Shown here one piece after another: positions 36,439-48,969 of a DNA stretch of 64,000 nt. The stretch spans positions 4,092,001 to 4,156,000 of the forward strand of contig NC_133121.1 in the NCBI RefSeq assembly GCF_033568475.1. Reading direction: 5' to 3'. Each line of letters opens with the position of its first letter. Position 1 is the stretch's first letter. The position numbers and the translations under genes were made by a program. The notes beneath the pieces are model-generated. The model did no database searches, was not told where the DNA came from, and saw nothing but the letters and a program-made list of their open reading frames with translations. The stretch comes from Henckelia pumila. Lineage: Eukaryota; Streptophyta; Magnoliopsida; Lamiales; Gesneriaceae.

Positions 36439-38490
36439 ATTAATCAAACATCATATATTATTATTATTATATCATCAAGCTAATTAAGCTTGTGTTTTCT
36501 TGAATCATCTGTTCTTAATTGTTTTATTAGTTTGGTGAAGGAGCTAGCATGCAAGAGTAGTTTTTGTGTATTATTTGTGAAACGCAGCTTAATGTTGATT
36601 AAATATTAATTAATCAACTCCTTTTTCGTTTTAATCAAATTTTAATATTAATTGTGTAATCTTTAATTTTTGTAGTTTTTTTTTTAGAGTTTCTTGATAT
36701 TGCTTTTCGAATTAAATGAAGCAAACATCTCTAATAAAGTACAGTAAATTGTCGAAATGAACATTCAACATCATAACAAAGGAACAGGCCATATTTAATA
36801 TTTAGCAGAGACAAATCTTATTTACTTTTGTATATTTTATTATTCCCTCTTTCACATAATTTTTATTTATTTATTTTTTATTTTTTGCCATTCTATTGCA
36901 AAATTGAACATTTTCCCTCCTCATTTCCTCAATCACTTTGGGATTGGTGATATGTTTGGACCATTATTAATTAAGTGTATTAAAGGCATGCATATCTTTG
37001 ATTTGTTTCATGTTGAGTCGTCAGTGTTCTGAACACTGCTCATTGTCTCAGTGTCTCTCTCCGTCAGGCAACCAATCTCTGAATTTTATCAGCTATTAAA
37101 CAACACTGAATACTAATAGCTACACATACACTAAGGCATTTATTTTACTAAAATCAATTTATGAATAAAATTGTCAAATTTGAGACATGTTAGATATGTA
37201 TATTAAACTAATAATATCACTTTTTTTTTATCACCAAATAATTAATAGCTCATGCTTCATAAGCATAGATTTCGCACGCTCAACTTTTCATTAGCTGTTG
37301 TGTAGAATATATATGAAGGATAAAAGTATATATTATAATTTGGTGTCCGAAAAAGTGGTGACTTGAAAGTGTATGGCATGAAGGGTGTCAAACTTAACGT
37401 TTGAATGAGTATAAAAGAGACATGAGAAGAGAGCAACAAGAGCAGCCTAGGGTTTGTCCTTTGGCATTGCAAGATTGTCACGTTTTAAGCTTTTGTGTTG
37501 GCCTTGGATTGTGAGCCCTAACCACTCCTCCCACTCTTTACATGCACCAAATATTATTATTATTATTTTATACTAATTTTCAAAATAAATATTTATTTTA
37601 CAATATACAATATTTGAGCTGGAATCTGACACTTCTCTTAGCATAGAATTATGAAATAAATCCATATATATACAAATTTTTAAATGGGTCTTATAAATGA
37701 ACAAATATAGCTAGATGAAAGTATTTTGTCTGATTTTTTTTTATCAGAGTTGCTGACATATTATGATATGCTTTAATTTATTTGAAAAAATAACTAATAA
37801 AATGTGAATTTAAATTATATATATATTTTAAATGGGTTTGGTTTTATATGGTAGGTGGATAGGAGAAGAAGACAGAGATGTGCGGTTCATGATTAACGTG
37901 AGCAAGAGGAATAGAACCTAATTGCCGTTGGAATATTGTGAATGGGCTTCCAACTGTCAATTTATATCCTGCGAGAATTTCATGACCCATCACAACTAAC
38001 ATGCCAAGTCATTGCAACTCAACAATTCGTGCCCCCTTCATTTTCTATACCCCCTTTTTTTTAATATCGAATATATATATTTTATCTTTATGTCGTGAAA
38101 ATTCTATAAATAAATAATAATAACGAACCATTGAATCATGTACATCCCACATGGTAGTATATATTGTGCGTAGCACGGATCCATTTCGAAATAATCACTA
38201 AAGAGTCGAGAACAAATAAGTAAAATAGTTATCATATGTAAAAAGAGTAATAACTTCTATGTTGGAAATAATTTTTTTTTTTTTTTAAGAAAGAAATTTT
38301 CAGAGCTTATCTACTACGTGTTTCACATAAATCGTGGGATATTAAAAATTAATTCTCAATTACGCCTCATAAATATGCAGATAATGGTTGTTAATAGCAG
38401 CCGTTATTTTCTTCCATTAGTTGTGGTGGGCTTGGGCCTGACTTATTGGCTTGGTCTAACTTTTGAGCTTGGGCGTCATAAGTTTTAAAA
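36439..38490. other. Intergenic DNA between Dof and the next MITE
   Basis: The 3' flank of Dof is AT-rich. A short (ATT)n tract is at 37553-37568. The minus-strand frame at 37257-37481 has no recognisable content. No gene supported. Confidence 0.5.
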
Positions 38491-38500
38491 AATTATTGTG

Positions 38501-38814
38501 GAGAAAATTGTAAATTTGGTCCGGTATGTTTGTCATTTTGCGATTTTGGTCCTCTATGTTTTCATATTTCAGTTTTAGTCCTGCATGTTTCGATTTTTGG
38601 TAATTTCGGTCCTTTTTATTCGAAAATTCTTACGTGGCACTCCACACGTCAGCTCGACATCAGCACTGAATTGGTGTCACGTCAGCGCCACATCGGAAAA
38701 AAGGACTAAAATTGCCAAAATAATAAAGATATCGGACTAAAACTGAAATCTGAAAATATAAAGGAATGAAATCGCAAAATGACAAACATATAGGACCAAA
38801 AAAGCAATTTTTCT
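38501..38814. mobile_element. Foldback MITE family F1, copy 5, beside the NRAMP 3' end
   Basis: The arms match F1 (GTAAATTTGGTCCGGTATGT on the left, ATAGGACCAAAAAAGCAATT on the right), flanked by the direct repeat AATTATTGTG (38491-38500 and 38815-38824). The centre has CCACACGTCAGCTCGACATC. It lies about 210 bp beyond the NRAMP stop codon. Confidence 0.88.
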
Positions 38815-39020
38815 AATTATTGTGTTAAAAAAAATTAAATTACAGTATTTATTCACTTGCAAACAAAAACACCATACAGTCCATACTTAACTATTATACA
38901 TTTAAAAAAAAGGAAAAAAAAAATTCATTGCATGATATAAGCCGGGGGGGGTGGGGAACAATCGGAAATGGAGAATAGTTGACTAATTAATAGGTGATAG
39001 TCAAGAGACTTGTTTTAGTC

Positions 39021-42000
39021 TCATATTTCTTCCATCTGAATCTCTTCACGGATCCCCTGATCTCCATTATTCGACTGTCGTCCGGACGATCCTCCGGAAC
39101 TCAAAATCGAATCCCGGCGATTTACCTCGGGTACTTCTTTCTTAAGTGTCAAGTATACTAAAAGGGCAATGTAAAGTATAGCCAACGGAACGATCAACGT
39201 TCCGGCAACGATAGCTGCTGCCTTTGGCATCCGACGGCTGGCAATCCATCCTATGAGAGTTGAACCCAAGAAATACATGTTGATGGCGATTGAGCAGAAC
39301 CCAAGAAACCACAGGACAATACTTATCTGCATGCGAAAACATTTATCAATTGGTCACGAAAGCTATAGTCTAGCTAGCTAGTACGTGACAAATTATTTGG
39401 CAAGGTGCATGTATAAAAGAAACTTACCATAATGGAATTCTTATGCTCTCCCATCTTGGCCGCACTGCTTGTGAACTTGAGGAGAGGTACCAATGCAAAT
39501 GGCAGTTCGAATGATAATATCATCTGAATCATGATCAAGACCATATATATATATGGATTCGAGTTCAAATCAAGTCGTTGAATTTTGGAAGTCGTGAAAA
39601 CATACGCAGATGAATCACGTATATACGTACCGAGGCGATGATGATCAATCTAGCTGCTCCAGAAGCACCACCAATGATGCAGACCATTAAGCTTGGAAGG
39701 ATGACTATACATCTCGTCACGAGGTTCCGTAACCAAAGCTCCATTTTCAATTCTAAAAACCCCTGCAGCATCAGTACAAAAACTTAATCGTTATATATAG
39801 CCTTGATTTGATTTAGTACTAAGTTATCTAGTTTACCTGCATGATATATTGGCCGGCATAAGTCCCCGTTACAGTCGAACTCTGGCCTGAGGCGAGCAAG
39901 GACACCGCGTAAAGCTTCGAGCTCCAGTTTCCAAGAGCGTTCTATAAATTTATTTCCATTGATTGGTATATATACTCAGAGATCATAAAAATAAAAAAAT
40001 GAAATCGAATTATTCACACTCTGCCCTGCTCTGACCTTGAGTAGAAACGAGGCGGAGTCGAGGGTGATATCGTCGCAATGGTTCTTGTTCTCCAAAGTGA
40101 TATTAGGATTTGAACAAACACCACCGGTCACAGAGATAACAGACACATTGATGAGGAATGCAATGAACAAGGCCAGTCCACTTTCTAGAAAAAAGAACTT
40201 GCTTGCACTCTGCATCAATATTCCATGCAATGCAACTTCAACATCAACTTGATCATAAACATTTGATCATAAACACGTAAAAGAGAGCGCGAAAATAATT
40301 AACGTCTTGCCCTTATGCCATCCGATGTACGCGATATCTTTCTTGAGATCACCAACGCCGAATGAAGGAACAAATTATGCCTGCATGCACACCATATACA
40401 ATTTATTTAGCATGCATAATTAGGTACTTTAGCTAGAATATTATCAATTATTGATTTCTAAAATATTATGTAAGGGTAGAAATATATATATACGGCATAA
40501 TGAGAGCTCCCAAAAGGGCAATGGCGTCACTTGTTGCACTAGAAGTTCTCAATTCCGGGACGAACATTCCTTTCATAATCTCTTTTGGATTAGGCTTCGC
40601 ATGTGCCATCACTGAACAGAAGCATCCTCCCACAACCAACACCAGTATTCCTATTGCAATCTCCAACTTTCTTATCTAACAAACTCATCAACTCATATTC
40701 ATTAGTCCATATACATATATATGCATAAATCGCGTCGTAACTTTAATGTTTTTTTAGGCGACGGAGTCATGAGACTTATACCTTAGGAAAATATATACTA
40801 CTATAAATATGTGATTTTGATATCGGGAGATTTCGAAATACATTATGTGATTCCTTACGCCGTATCTTTGCAAGCCAAGAAGGAGGAGTGTGTTAAGTCC
40901 AGCAAGTAGAACCCCAGACCAAATGGGTGCACCCAGAAGAATGTTGAAAGCAAAGGCTGTACCTATCACTGGTTAGCCCCCACAAATTCCCTTGTTAAAA
41001 TTCATTAATATTTTATTATATAAAATAAAATATCTTCCCTTTTATATAATTTTTTATTTCAGAATAATTTTGCTCGACAATTTAAAAGCGACAAATTAAA
41101 CCTTGAGGTATGTCGGCTGCCATAACTGCAATTTCGGCCAATATCCAAAGGCAGTAATTTATGGGATTCGGGTAATCCATTTTACAGTGTTCGGCCAGAT
41201 GTTTTCCTGCTCATTACCATTCGAAAGATTAATAAATCAGATATGACAAATATTCTTAATAACACAGTCTCACAAATTAATTTTGTGACACAAATCTTCA
41301 ATATAAACCGACCCATGAATAAATATTATTTTAAAAAAAATATTATTTTTTTTTGTCAAACATGTTACTTTTCACTGTATCTATGATTGGATCCGCTCAT
41401 CTCACGAATATAGATCCATAAAATCGTTTAACATGAAATTTACTCTCTATATCTATTACTATGTGTGTGTGTATATATATATATATAAAATAAAGCAAAA
41501 GATTATTATAATAACTACTTTTGATATATTTACGTGAACTTCTATATTTACTCTTATTAACTACCATTAATCCAAATTTACTCTTATTAAATACCATTAA
41601 TTTTATATATTTATTAATTAATTTTCTCATAACTTGATCGATTTATTTTCTATTTTAAAATAAAAATCAAGTTTTTTTTCAATCAATTTTTCATCTCACA
41701 AAATATGATATTTTAAAATACAATATTTGCACACATATTACGTGTGCAAAGACGATAGTATATATAGTGATCAGGGGCGGTTCTACTAAGGGGCAAGGGG
41801 GTTGATTTTTTTAAAAAAATTATCAATATATTCTTATATTTTAAAAATAATAATATATGATCATAAATTAGAAACCAAACACAAAAATATAAAAGAGGGT
41901 CAAAAAATTTAAGTTAATCTTCATTGTTTAATATGTGCAAAGTGACCTAAAAATTTGTGGTTTATAGTTTTAAAAAAATTGTAGCCCAATCACTAAGTTT

Positions 42001-42895
42001 TTAAACCTAAACACAATGGGTTTTAAGTTTTTAAACCTAAAAAAAAAATGTTGAAGCAAAAATTGTTAGCTTACAAGCTTCTAAGTTTGTCTTTTATTTT
42101 ACCAATCGCAACAACTGCATTGAAGAGAAATTTTTTTGCTGAAAATATTTTTACGAATATTAATTAATTATATTTAAATATATATATATATAATATTAGT
42201 TTATCGAATGAAGTATTATTATTTATTTTCAGTATATATCAAGTCGTAAGGGTAAATTGTAAATAAAATTTGAAATATAAAAATATTATTAAATTTACTA
42301 TATTTAAATTTTTTTATGTGATGATTAATTATGTGTGTATATATATATGTGATAATTTATTCTGTCCGGCTGCCCTCCTTAAAAAAATTTCTGGATCCAA
42401 TACACACTCAGCTGGCTCAGCTGGCCCTTGAGATTAATCGATTGACTAGCGTTATGTAAAGTTCGCTCGTAAAAGTTATTTAAAAACCCACCAACGGTGG
42501 CACGATTAATTTTGTCTTAAAAAATTCATTTAATTAATGTTATACGATTGACTAATGGTGTAATTGTTTCTTTTATTAAATTAATTGTCTATTATTATTA
42601 TTACTAGCGTCTTGCAAACGAAATGTGTGTAAAGTTCGCTCGTAAAAGTTAATTTTTTAAAAAAAATTAAGAAATCATCTAAAGCAGGGTAATATATGTG
42701 AGAGTTAGTTTTTGAATTTTGAAATTAATATGTCAAACTTGAAGTATGAATGGTGGGTAAGTTATATGAAAATAAATTAAAATTGCTAAATAGTTTTTTT
42801 TATTTATTTTTTGGATATAATTATTTTTTGGAAATTCATATAAAAATACCAAAAATAGTTACTATAAGTCCTTCTTTCTTTATTAAATAGTAATA

Positions 42896-42932
<37 letters not shown>

Positions 42933-44235
42933 TAATAAAGCAAGAGGAGGTAATAGAAACCATATTTGATTTTTGTGTGATTTACCTAATATATCTTTCA
43001 TATCAATAATAAAAAAAGAATAACTTTTTTGGATTATTGTGTAAATTTGAAGACCCTTCAACCTTCAATAAATATGTTTTCTCTCTTCAACTTCTCAACC
43101 AAATTATCCCTCTTTCTCTACGTACATTTCATCACTCCATCTCAAATTCTCAACCAAATTATCTCTCATTCCCTGTACGTGCATTTCATTATATGATGAT
43201 AGAACACAATTATGTTACACACGCAACTACGTGACCGCTAGTTATTAATAAACTTGTATTATCGTTTATTAAATTTGGTGGGTTCGCTCAAGCGCGAGAG
43301 ACAAGGATACAAAAAGACAGGACAAAAAATGTTTAGGCCCACCTATTTATTAATTTATTAATTGTTGAATTGATTGATCAAGATTAAACTTTTTTTTTTA
43401 AAAATGGCATCATATAATATAATAAACCATAAATATATGTTATTTTTACTTCTTGTCTCAATTACGATGAAAAAATATTTGAATGTTAAAGAAATACATT
43501 ACTTGATTATATTAATTAGAAAATCATTTATTCGCACAAAACAAGAGGCGCTCGTAATCAACATCTTAATTATGAATCAACTACGTGCACTTATTTGTCC
43601 AAAAAAGGAAGTCTTAGATAAAAATGGTTAATCAAGGTATATAAATTATAAGATTAAAAATAAAAAAACCGAATGAATGAATGAATTAATTAATTAAAAA
43701 CAAAAATAAATTTTTAAAAAATTAATGAATGAACTAAAAAGTGCATAAATTTAAGATCTAATGACCTGTAGCCACCCCAAGCTTTGCGGAACGAGATTGA
43801 ATGATTAGCGCGAAGCTAAGGCCAACAAACACAATCCACAGCAACTGTAAAAAAAAAAAAGCAAATTAAAATATCAGATATTAATTAATAATTACAGAAA
43901 TTAAAAGGCATGGGATGGATGATCAAGAATTATAAGAGGACTTGATATTTGTGGTCTGCCCCGGCTTGTAAATCAGTTTCCACTGCAAACAACATGAAAT
44001 CAAATTATAAGCTGAACCCATTAGATCATATATTAATTTACCTAGCTAGTTTACATGTAAATGCATGAAAGAAGAAACTGATCAAACAGATAATTAAGAA
44101 GTGGCCTGGATCGATATTTTTGTTGTGTTTACAGTTTCCAGGATCAAGATAGGCAACAGAGACCAAGAATCCAGGGCCAATGAAGCCAAGTGCCTTCTTC
44201 CATTGAGGGGTGTCTTGGATTTGCACCAATGCCAT
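39021..44235 (-). CDS. NRAMP: NRAMP-type divalent metal transporter, 12 exons, intact
   Basis: Exons in transcription order: 44235-44133, 43982-43942, 43844-43766, 41206-41102, 40968-40859, 40675-40494, 40380-40311, 40209-40036, 39941-39837, 39762-39631, 39523-39428, 39326-39021. They total 1503 bases with no stop: 500 residues, as expected for plant NRAMPs. The protein moves divalent metals (Fe, Mn, Cd and similar) with protons across a membrane through about 11-12 helices. The TM1 metal motif DPGN is at residues 31-34 and the TM6 motif MPHN at 206-209; [18 protein letters not shown] is the family signature loop. The TM3 motif reads DIPQV (Asp106, Gln109) where plant NRAMPs normally have DIPEV. 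The intron after exon 7 starts with GC, and exon 7 joined to exon 8 there reads [14 protein letters not shown] in phase. Intron 3 is 2.56 kb of AT-rich DNA. The N-terminus resembles the AtNRAMP1/6 and OsNRAMP3 group; membrane location is not shown. Confidence 0.95.
41265..41440. repeat. Dispersed repeat with GTCTCAC motif, copy 2 (NRAMP intron 3)
   Basis: CAGTCTCACAAATTAATTTT, then GTGACACAAATCTTC and ACCGACCCATGAATA at the left, and GATCCGCTCATCTCACGAAT, then AGATCCATAAAATCG at the right, resemble 33575-33745. The two halves are partly inverted. Probably a decayed MITE. Confidence 0.4.
42898..42932 (+). repeat. (TTA)n microsatellite in NRAMP intron 3
   Basis: About eleven uninterrupted TTA/ATT units. 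It is likely length-polymorphic. The Asn run in the minus-strand frame here is an artefact of the repeat. Confidence 0.95.
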
Positions 44236-46170
44236 ATGCTTCAGATCGTGGATGTACGTACTAATGAGAAATATATATGTATTACAAACTCTACCATCGA
44301 GTCACTTCTATTTATGCTAGATTTTTTTTTTTAGGAATAATATATATTATGGATACATGATTGTAATTTATTTATTTCGATGTCAATGGGTATGTACGTG
44401 ATATTGATTTCAATTTAAAATAAAAGACAGAAAATCTAAATATCCTGTATGTAATTAATGTAGCCAAATAATAATAATAATAATGTCAGCATCGATCCGG
44501 ATGACCAATCAAACCAAGTAGTTAGTCGGTCGATCGGGTAATTTCAGTTATCATTTTAACGATTTGGCAAGTAATAAAAGTAATTTTTTTGGGTCATCAA
44601 CTGCTTCACGAACAAAAATCAGAAGCACGGGACCCTCTCACGATGCTCGAGTCGACGATAAAACAAGAGCGTTTAAAATTAAAATGAGAACTTACCCTCT
44701 GATTAATGTGAATGCTTCATTACCTAATTATATCATATTTAAAGGGTGGGTTTTTCTAATTAATAAATTTAAAATATATAACAATAGGACATTATTAAGA
44801 TTTCTCAAAATCCCGACTCATCCCAAGTCTCATCCCATTTTTTTATGAAAAAATCGCGACCCAAAATTTTTTCCACCCGAGTTGTCGGGAATTTTCCTAT
44901 CCCAAATAATATATATCGGGAGAGGGACTAATTAAGAATAAAATCTCCTCTCGATGGGATTTTTAAGTCTTAACCCAACCCAAGATCTAGATAATATTAT
45001 TAACATATTTTCATAATAATTTTATTAATAGATCGGACTAAAGAGCAAAACTTTGAATCATTATCTCATACATTTAATTTTATATATGCATGGTTTTTTA
45101 TTCTTTTGTAGAAATATAAGTTTTTAATAGTTTTTTCTTAATTTTTGTGAACAAAACCTTGAACATGATCAATTTATGAGGATATTTTCTCCCTATTCAA
45201 CAAAACCTCAAACATTCGGGTCCCAACACGTGTCGGTTACGTGAAAAAAATCTCTGAATTCTTATCTAAACGAAAATTTAATAAGAAGGTTGTTGAATGG
45301 GTCCTAATCTCACCTCCATATATAGCCCAACTTAATTCTCGAATGATTTATTTAATTTAAAACTAGTAAAAAATGCACACTTTGTAAAACAAAAGTTTTT
45401 TTATGTGCAAGTTTTTTTTTATTTGAATATGAAGTGAATGAGAGGTTTTTAGTGAGATAATTTATAGAAAGAAGTATTTATGAAATAAAATATATATTTT
45501 ATGTTTGCTAAAATTTTTATCACCACGGGTTTCTTCCTTCTCGAAAGTAACGAAGTCTCTATACATAGCCCATATGTCAGTAGTGAAAGTGTTATAGTTG
45601 CATGTATTGTATTCATATTTTTTGTGCAATAGCATAAGGTAAAATATAGTATGATATCTTTAAATTAAAGGGAATGTGCGGAAACTAAATATATTATCTA
45701 ACAATTAAATTTCAGATGAAGTTTATACACCCTTGATAGCAATATGTATTTTTTTTTCCTATAACAATAAAACTTACAATTGTTACTATTTTGAAAATAA
45801 TATACACTGACAGTAATCTACAAATCACGATAAAGAAATTACGTAAACTTGTTAAAAGATTATCACTCCTCGTGTCACATGTGTCCAATTAACAAAATTA
45901 ATCAGCCACGAGCTAGTACGTACGCATGACCAAATTAACTTCATGACATTATAATGATCCAAAAGAAGACGTAAATACTATAGAGCATGTGGTTAAGACC
46001 ACATGAACTCGAACTTGCAACATTCGCCACTGCACTGTTTGTCCATGGTCCTAGTAATTAGGATACTAGAAAATCATAAAATATTTTTATGGTTGGTACG
46101 TAGATTTCGAAATTTATAACGCCACTTTTTGGAAATTATTGTAACCTCATATAGTGGGAAACAAATTGTT
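44236..46170. other. Upstream region of NRAMP and intergenic DNA
   Basis: No gene is recognised. Any NRAMP promoter lies just right of 44235. Around 44790-45000, repeated CGGGA/TCCCG words (GTTGTCGGGAATTTTCCTAT, ATATCGGGAGAGGGAC) look like a decayed MITE. A block at 45870-46040 recurs diverged at 52860-53110. Confidence 0.45.
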
Positions 46171-46179
46171 AGGAACTGG

Positions 46180-47170
46180 ACACTGCCGTCCCTTAGGGTG
46201 GGGCTTCAAATTTTTTAACAAAAATATATTATATTATATTATATATATTTATATTTTTTTTCATTCAAAATCTTATATAGATGGAACATGGGCATCTAAT
46301 ATTTTGCACAAAATTTTTGAAGAGTTGTTAATTTTTGTGCTTTTGGTCATTTCTTTTCTTTGTGTACAAGAGAAGAAAAAAAAAAACATCTCTTTTAAGA
46401 TACAAAGATCTTTCGTTAAATTTCTCCATTCAAGTGAGTAAAATTGCTCAAATTAAATGGGTCAATTATTGTATTCTTTTTAATTTACTGTGATTTTTAT
46501 TCTATGTTGGTGGTTTTATTTGGTTTTTAATTATTTTATTTTTGGACTTTGGTCTTTAGGATTTTAATTTCTTGCATATTTTATATGTAAATTATAATTC
46601 GTATTTGTTTTGTTAGATTTTTTGAAACAAAAATAAATTAATTATATTTTTTTAATATGATGATTCTTACTATGTTTTGTATTAAACATCTTTTTTAGTT
46701 TTAGTTTTTTTTTTATCTTTCGATACAATTGTTTAATTATGTCATTATTTTTAGTTGCAAGAATTTTGAATTTTGATTATTATAAGAAATTATTGTATTG
46801 ATTCTTTCTTGTTGAAAATTAAACAGTAAATCAAAAGAGTTCTTAATCTTTTGTTACGATCTAAAATATATTTTATGTTGTGTTTATATTAAACCTTATC
46901 TCAACAATCAATCTTTGTATTATTTAAATTATATTTTGAATTTGTTTTGTTAGATTTGCATAGTGAATTATGACAGGTAAAAGAAAATTTGAATCTAGAA
47001 GTTCAAATAAGGAAAAAAAAAGGTAATATATTTATTAAATTATACCTTAGTCATCATTATGTATATTTTATTATCAGTCTGTATGTAATACTTTTATATC
47101 TAATAAAAAAATTTATAAAGATTTTAAATTATCCTAGGGCCTTCAATTTTCTGGAAACGGTCCTGAAACT
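46180..47170 (+). mobile_element. Fragment of a hAT-type transposon (possible)
   Basis: A short open frame at 46970-47026 reads MTGKRKFESRSSNKEKKR and stops. It resembles the N-terminus of plant hAT transposases of the DUF4371 / zinc-finger MYM-like group, which usually continue for hundreds of residues. Nearby, TTAGGGTGGGGCTTCAAATT (about 46193) and CTAGGGCCTTCAATTTTCTG (about 47136) look like element ends or UTR parts. Nothing else of a transposase is visible, so this is a tentative fossil. Confidence 0.25.
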
Positions 47171-47316
47171 GGAGACAAAGAGTCGATCAAATAAACAATG
47201 TTATCGATCCCTCTTCCAAAATTTCTGGTATTAATTTTATTGCGTGGTAATTTTTTTTAAATACAATTACAATCTTGATCGATATTACAAAAATATAATG
47301 TAATTGTCAGTAGTAC

Positions 47317-47959
47317 TGTTGGAATTAAACTCATTTTTGGATTCAACAATTCAACTCAACCATGGTGGCTACCAAACTTGATGTCATTCACACCATGGTT
47401 TCACACTTCAACAACCCCAAACCTTTGCCTATAAATAGCTTCATTTACCTTGATTCAAAACCATCCCAAGAATCCCAAAAACACAAGCAATATTGAGTGT
47501 TTTTGTAGCCTAATCATTTAGATAAATTTTAGTATGCTCTGTGGTTGCGGCGATGTCCGATCTTCCACATCAGAAAGAATTTTCTACGTGATTAGATTTG
47601 TGTGAGTTCCACTTGTAAAGTGAGATCGAGTGTGTCATCCAAGAATTGTTGTTCTTGAAGTTCTTGGTATCCCCTAAGTTGTTCTAGGAAGCGTCTTTGT
47701 TATCTCCTAATATTGTAGGAATGTGTTGTACACATTATTGATATAGTGGAGATTTTCTTGGTGGACTTCGGTCCCGTGGTTTTTCCCTAATTTGGATTTT
47801 TTCACGTAAAAATCCTTGTGTCATTCTTATTCGTGCATATTATCTTGATTGATATTGATATCATGGAAACACTTTGATCCGATAGTATCACTGAAGGGGG
47901 AAAGAATCAAACGCTTCCGCTACATAAAAGTCAATTAAATTTGGCTATATTTCCCAACA
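47317..47959 (+). mobile_element. Solo LTR of a copia-type retrotransposon
   Basis: A 643-bp sequence starts TGTTGGAATTAAACTC and ends ATTTCCCAACA (TG...CA), flanked by the perfect 5-bp TSD AGTAC (47312-47316 and 47960-47964). A TATA box, CTATAAATAG, is near 47430, followed by a leader-like region. A TSD on a single LTR means the two LTRs of a full element recombined and left one. The short TGTTGG...CCAACA ends suggest copia, but no coding part remains to prove it. Confidence 0.88.
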
Positions 47960-48214
47960 AGTACTACCTACTAACGAAATTTGAGCATAAACTCTAGACT
48001 TGTTTATCTCGAGCAAAGAAATTACAAAAAAAATTCTAAATCTATATAAATAAATTTAAAAAAAAAACTACCTGTGGCTACATGCACTCGGCAGAAATCG
48101 AGTTGGTCTCAAGATTATAACCTTAACCTTAACCGTTAGAATAAAGTCTCATCGGCCTTGCCCATGATAATTAGATATACTATTTAACATTATTAATAAT
48201 TAATATACTAATTA

Positions 48215-48345
48215 GATTAAAACGTCTCGTACCTAGAAGAAACATGTACTTGACGTGATTCCTCTATGAAGAACAAAAAATCTGATGGTATATCTAAATA
48301 ATTGGAATCTCACATGCAGATGCATGCATCATATAATTTTATTTT
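48215..48345 (+). repeat. Diverged duplicate block D2 (partner at 53800-53930)
   Basis: AAAACGTCTCGTACCTAGAA, then GAAACATGTACTTGACGTGA and GGAATCTCACATGCAGATGC recur in the same order at 53800-53930 with point changes. Another block pair (45870-46040 with 52860-53110) is also in the same order, suggesting an old direct duplication. Confidence 0.6.
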
Positions 48346-48387
48346 TAATTATTTATCGGGATTCTCCTAAATTTCATGACTAAAACC

Positions 48388-48965
48388 TAGGGGTATGCAA
48401 CTGTCGGTCTGGTTCGGTTTTACATATTTAATTATGATTTGGTTTTTCGGTCTACGCTTTTTTAAATGTATAATCCGATAACCAAACCATTTAATTACGG
48501 TCTGGTTCGGTTTTATAGTACTATGATCTGGTTTATACGATCGGTTTTACGGTTTTGAAAACAAATTCAATTGATTAATTATGTATCATTCTACGATATG
48601 TAAATTGGTAATTTAAATTCAATTTATATAATTTTTCGTTAGGTTTTATGAGTTTACAATTATAAAATTTGATAAAAAAAAATTTTATCACTTTTTCAAT
48701 TATGCAATTTATATATTAATTATTTTAAAATGTATACAAACATCTTGTAATAAACTTTTTTAGTAAATTTATAATTAGTTATACAAATTTAATGCATAAA
48801 AAATATATACAATAATTTATATTTGAATTATTAAAATTATATTCACTTACCAATAGTTTAAATATAAATAAAATATTTATTTTATTAAAGTATGGTTTAA
48901 ACGGTCGGTTTGATTTTGAATAACATAAAATCGTAACCAAACCATAATAATTTCGGTTTCATGAT
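48388..48965. mobile_element. hAT-like MITE, right end truncated
   Basis: The left end TAGGGGTATGCAACTGTCGG, followed by TGGTTCGGTTTTACA, is the classic look of short hAT elements. GGTTTGGTTAC-type sequence appears inverted near the right (CGTAACCAAACCATAATAAT, then TTCGGTTTCATGATC at 48926-48967). The expected terminal GCATACCCCTA is missing, so the element was cut off where the tandem repeats at 48970 begin. Confidence 0.55.
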
Positions 48966-48969
48966 CTTG

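Noticed and set aside
42804-43061. Poly-Asn open frame on the minus strand
   Set aside because: The Asn run is a translation of the (TTA)n microsatellite within NRAMP intron 3.
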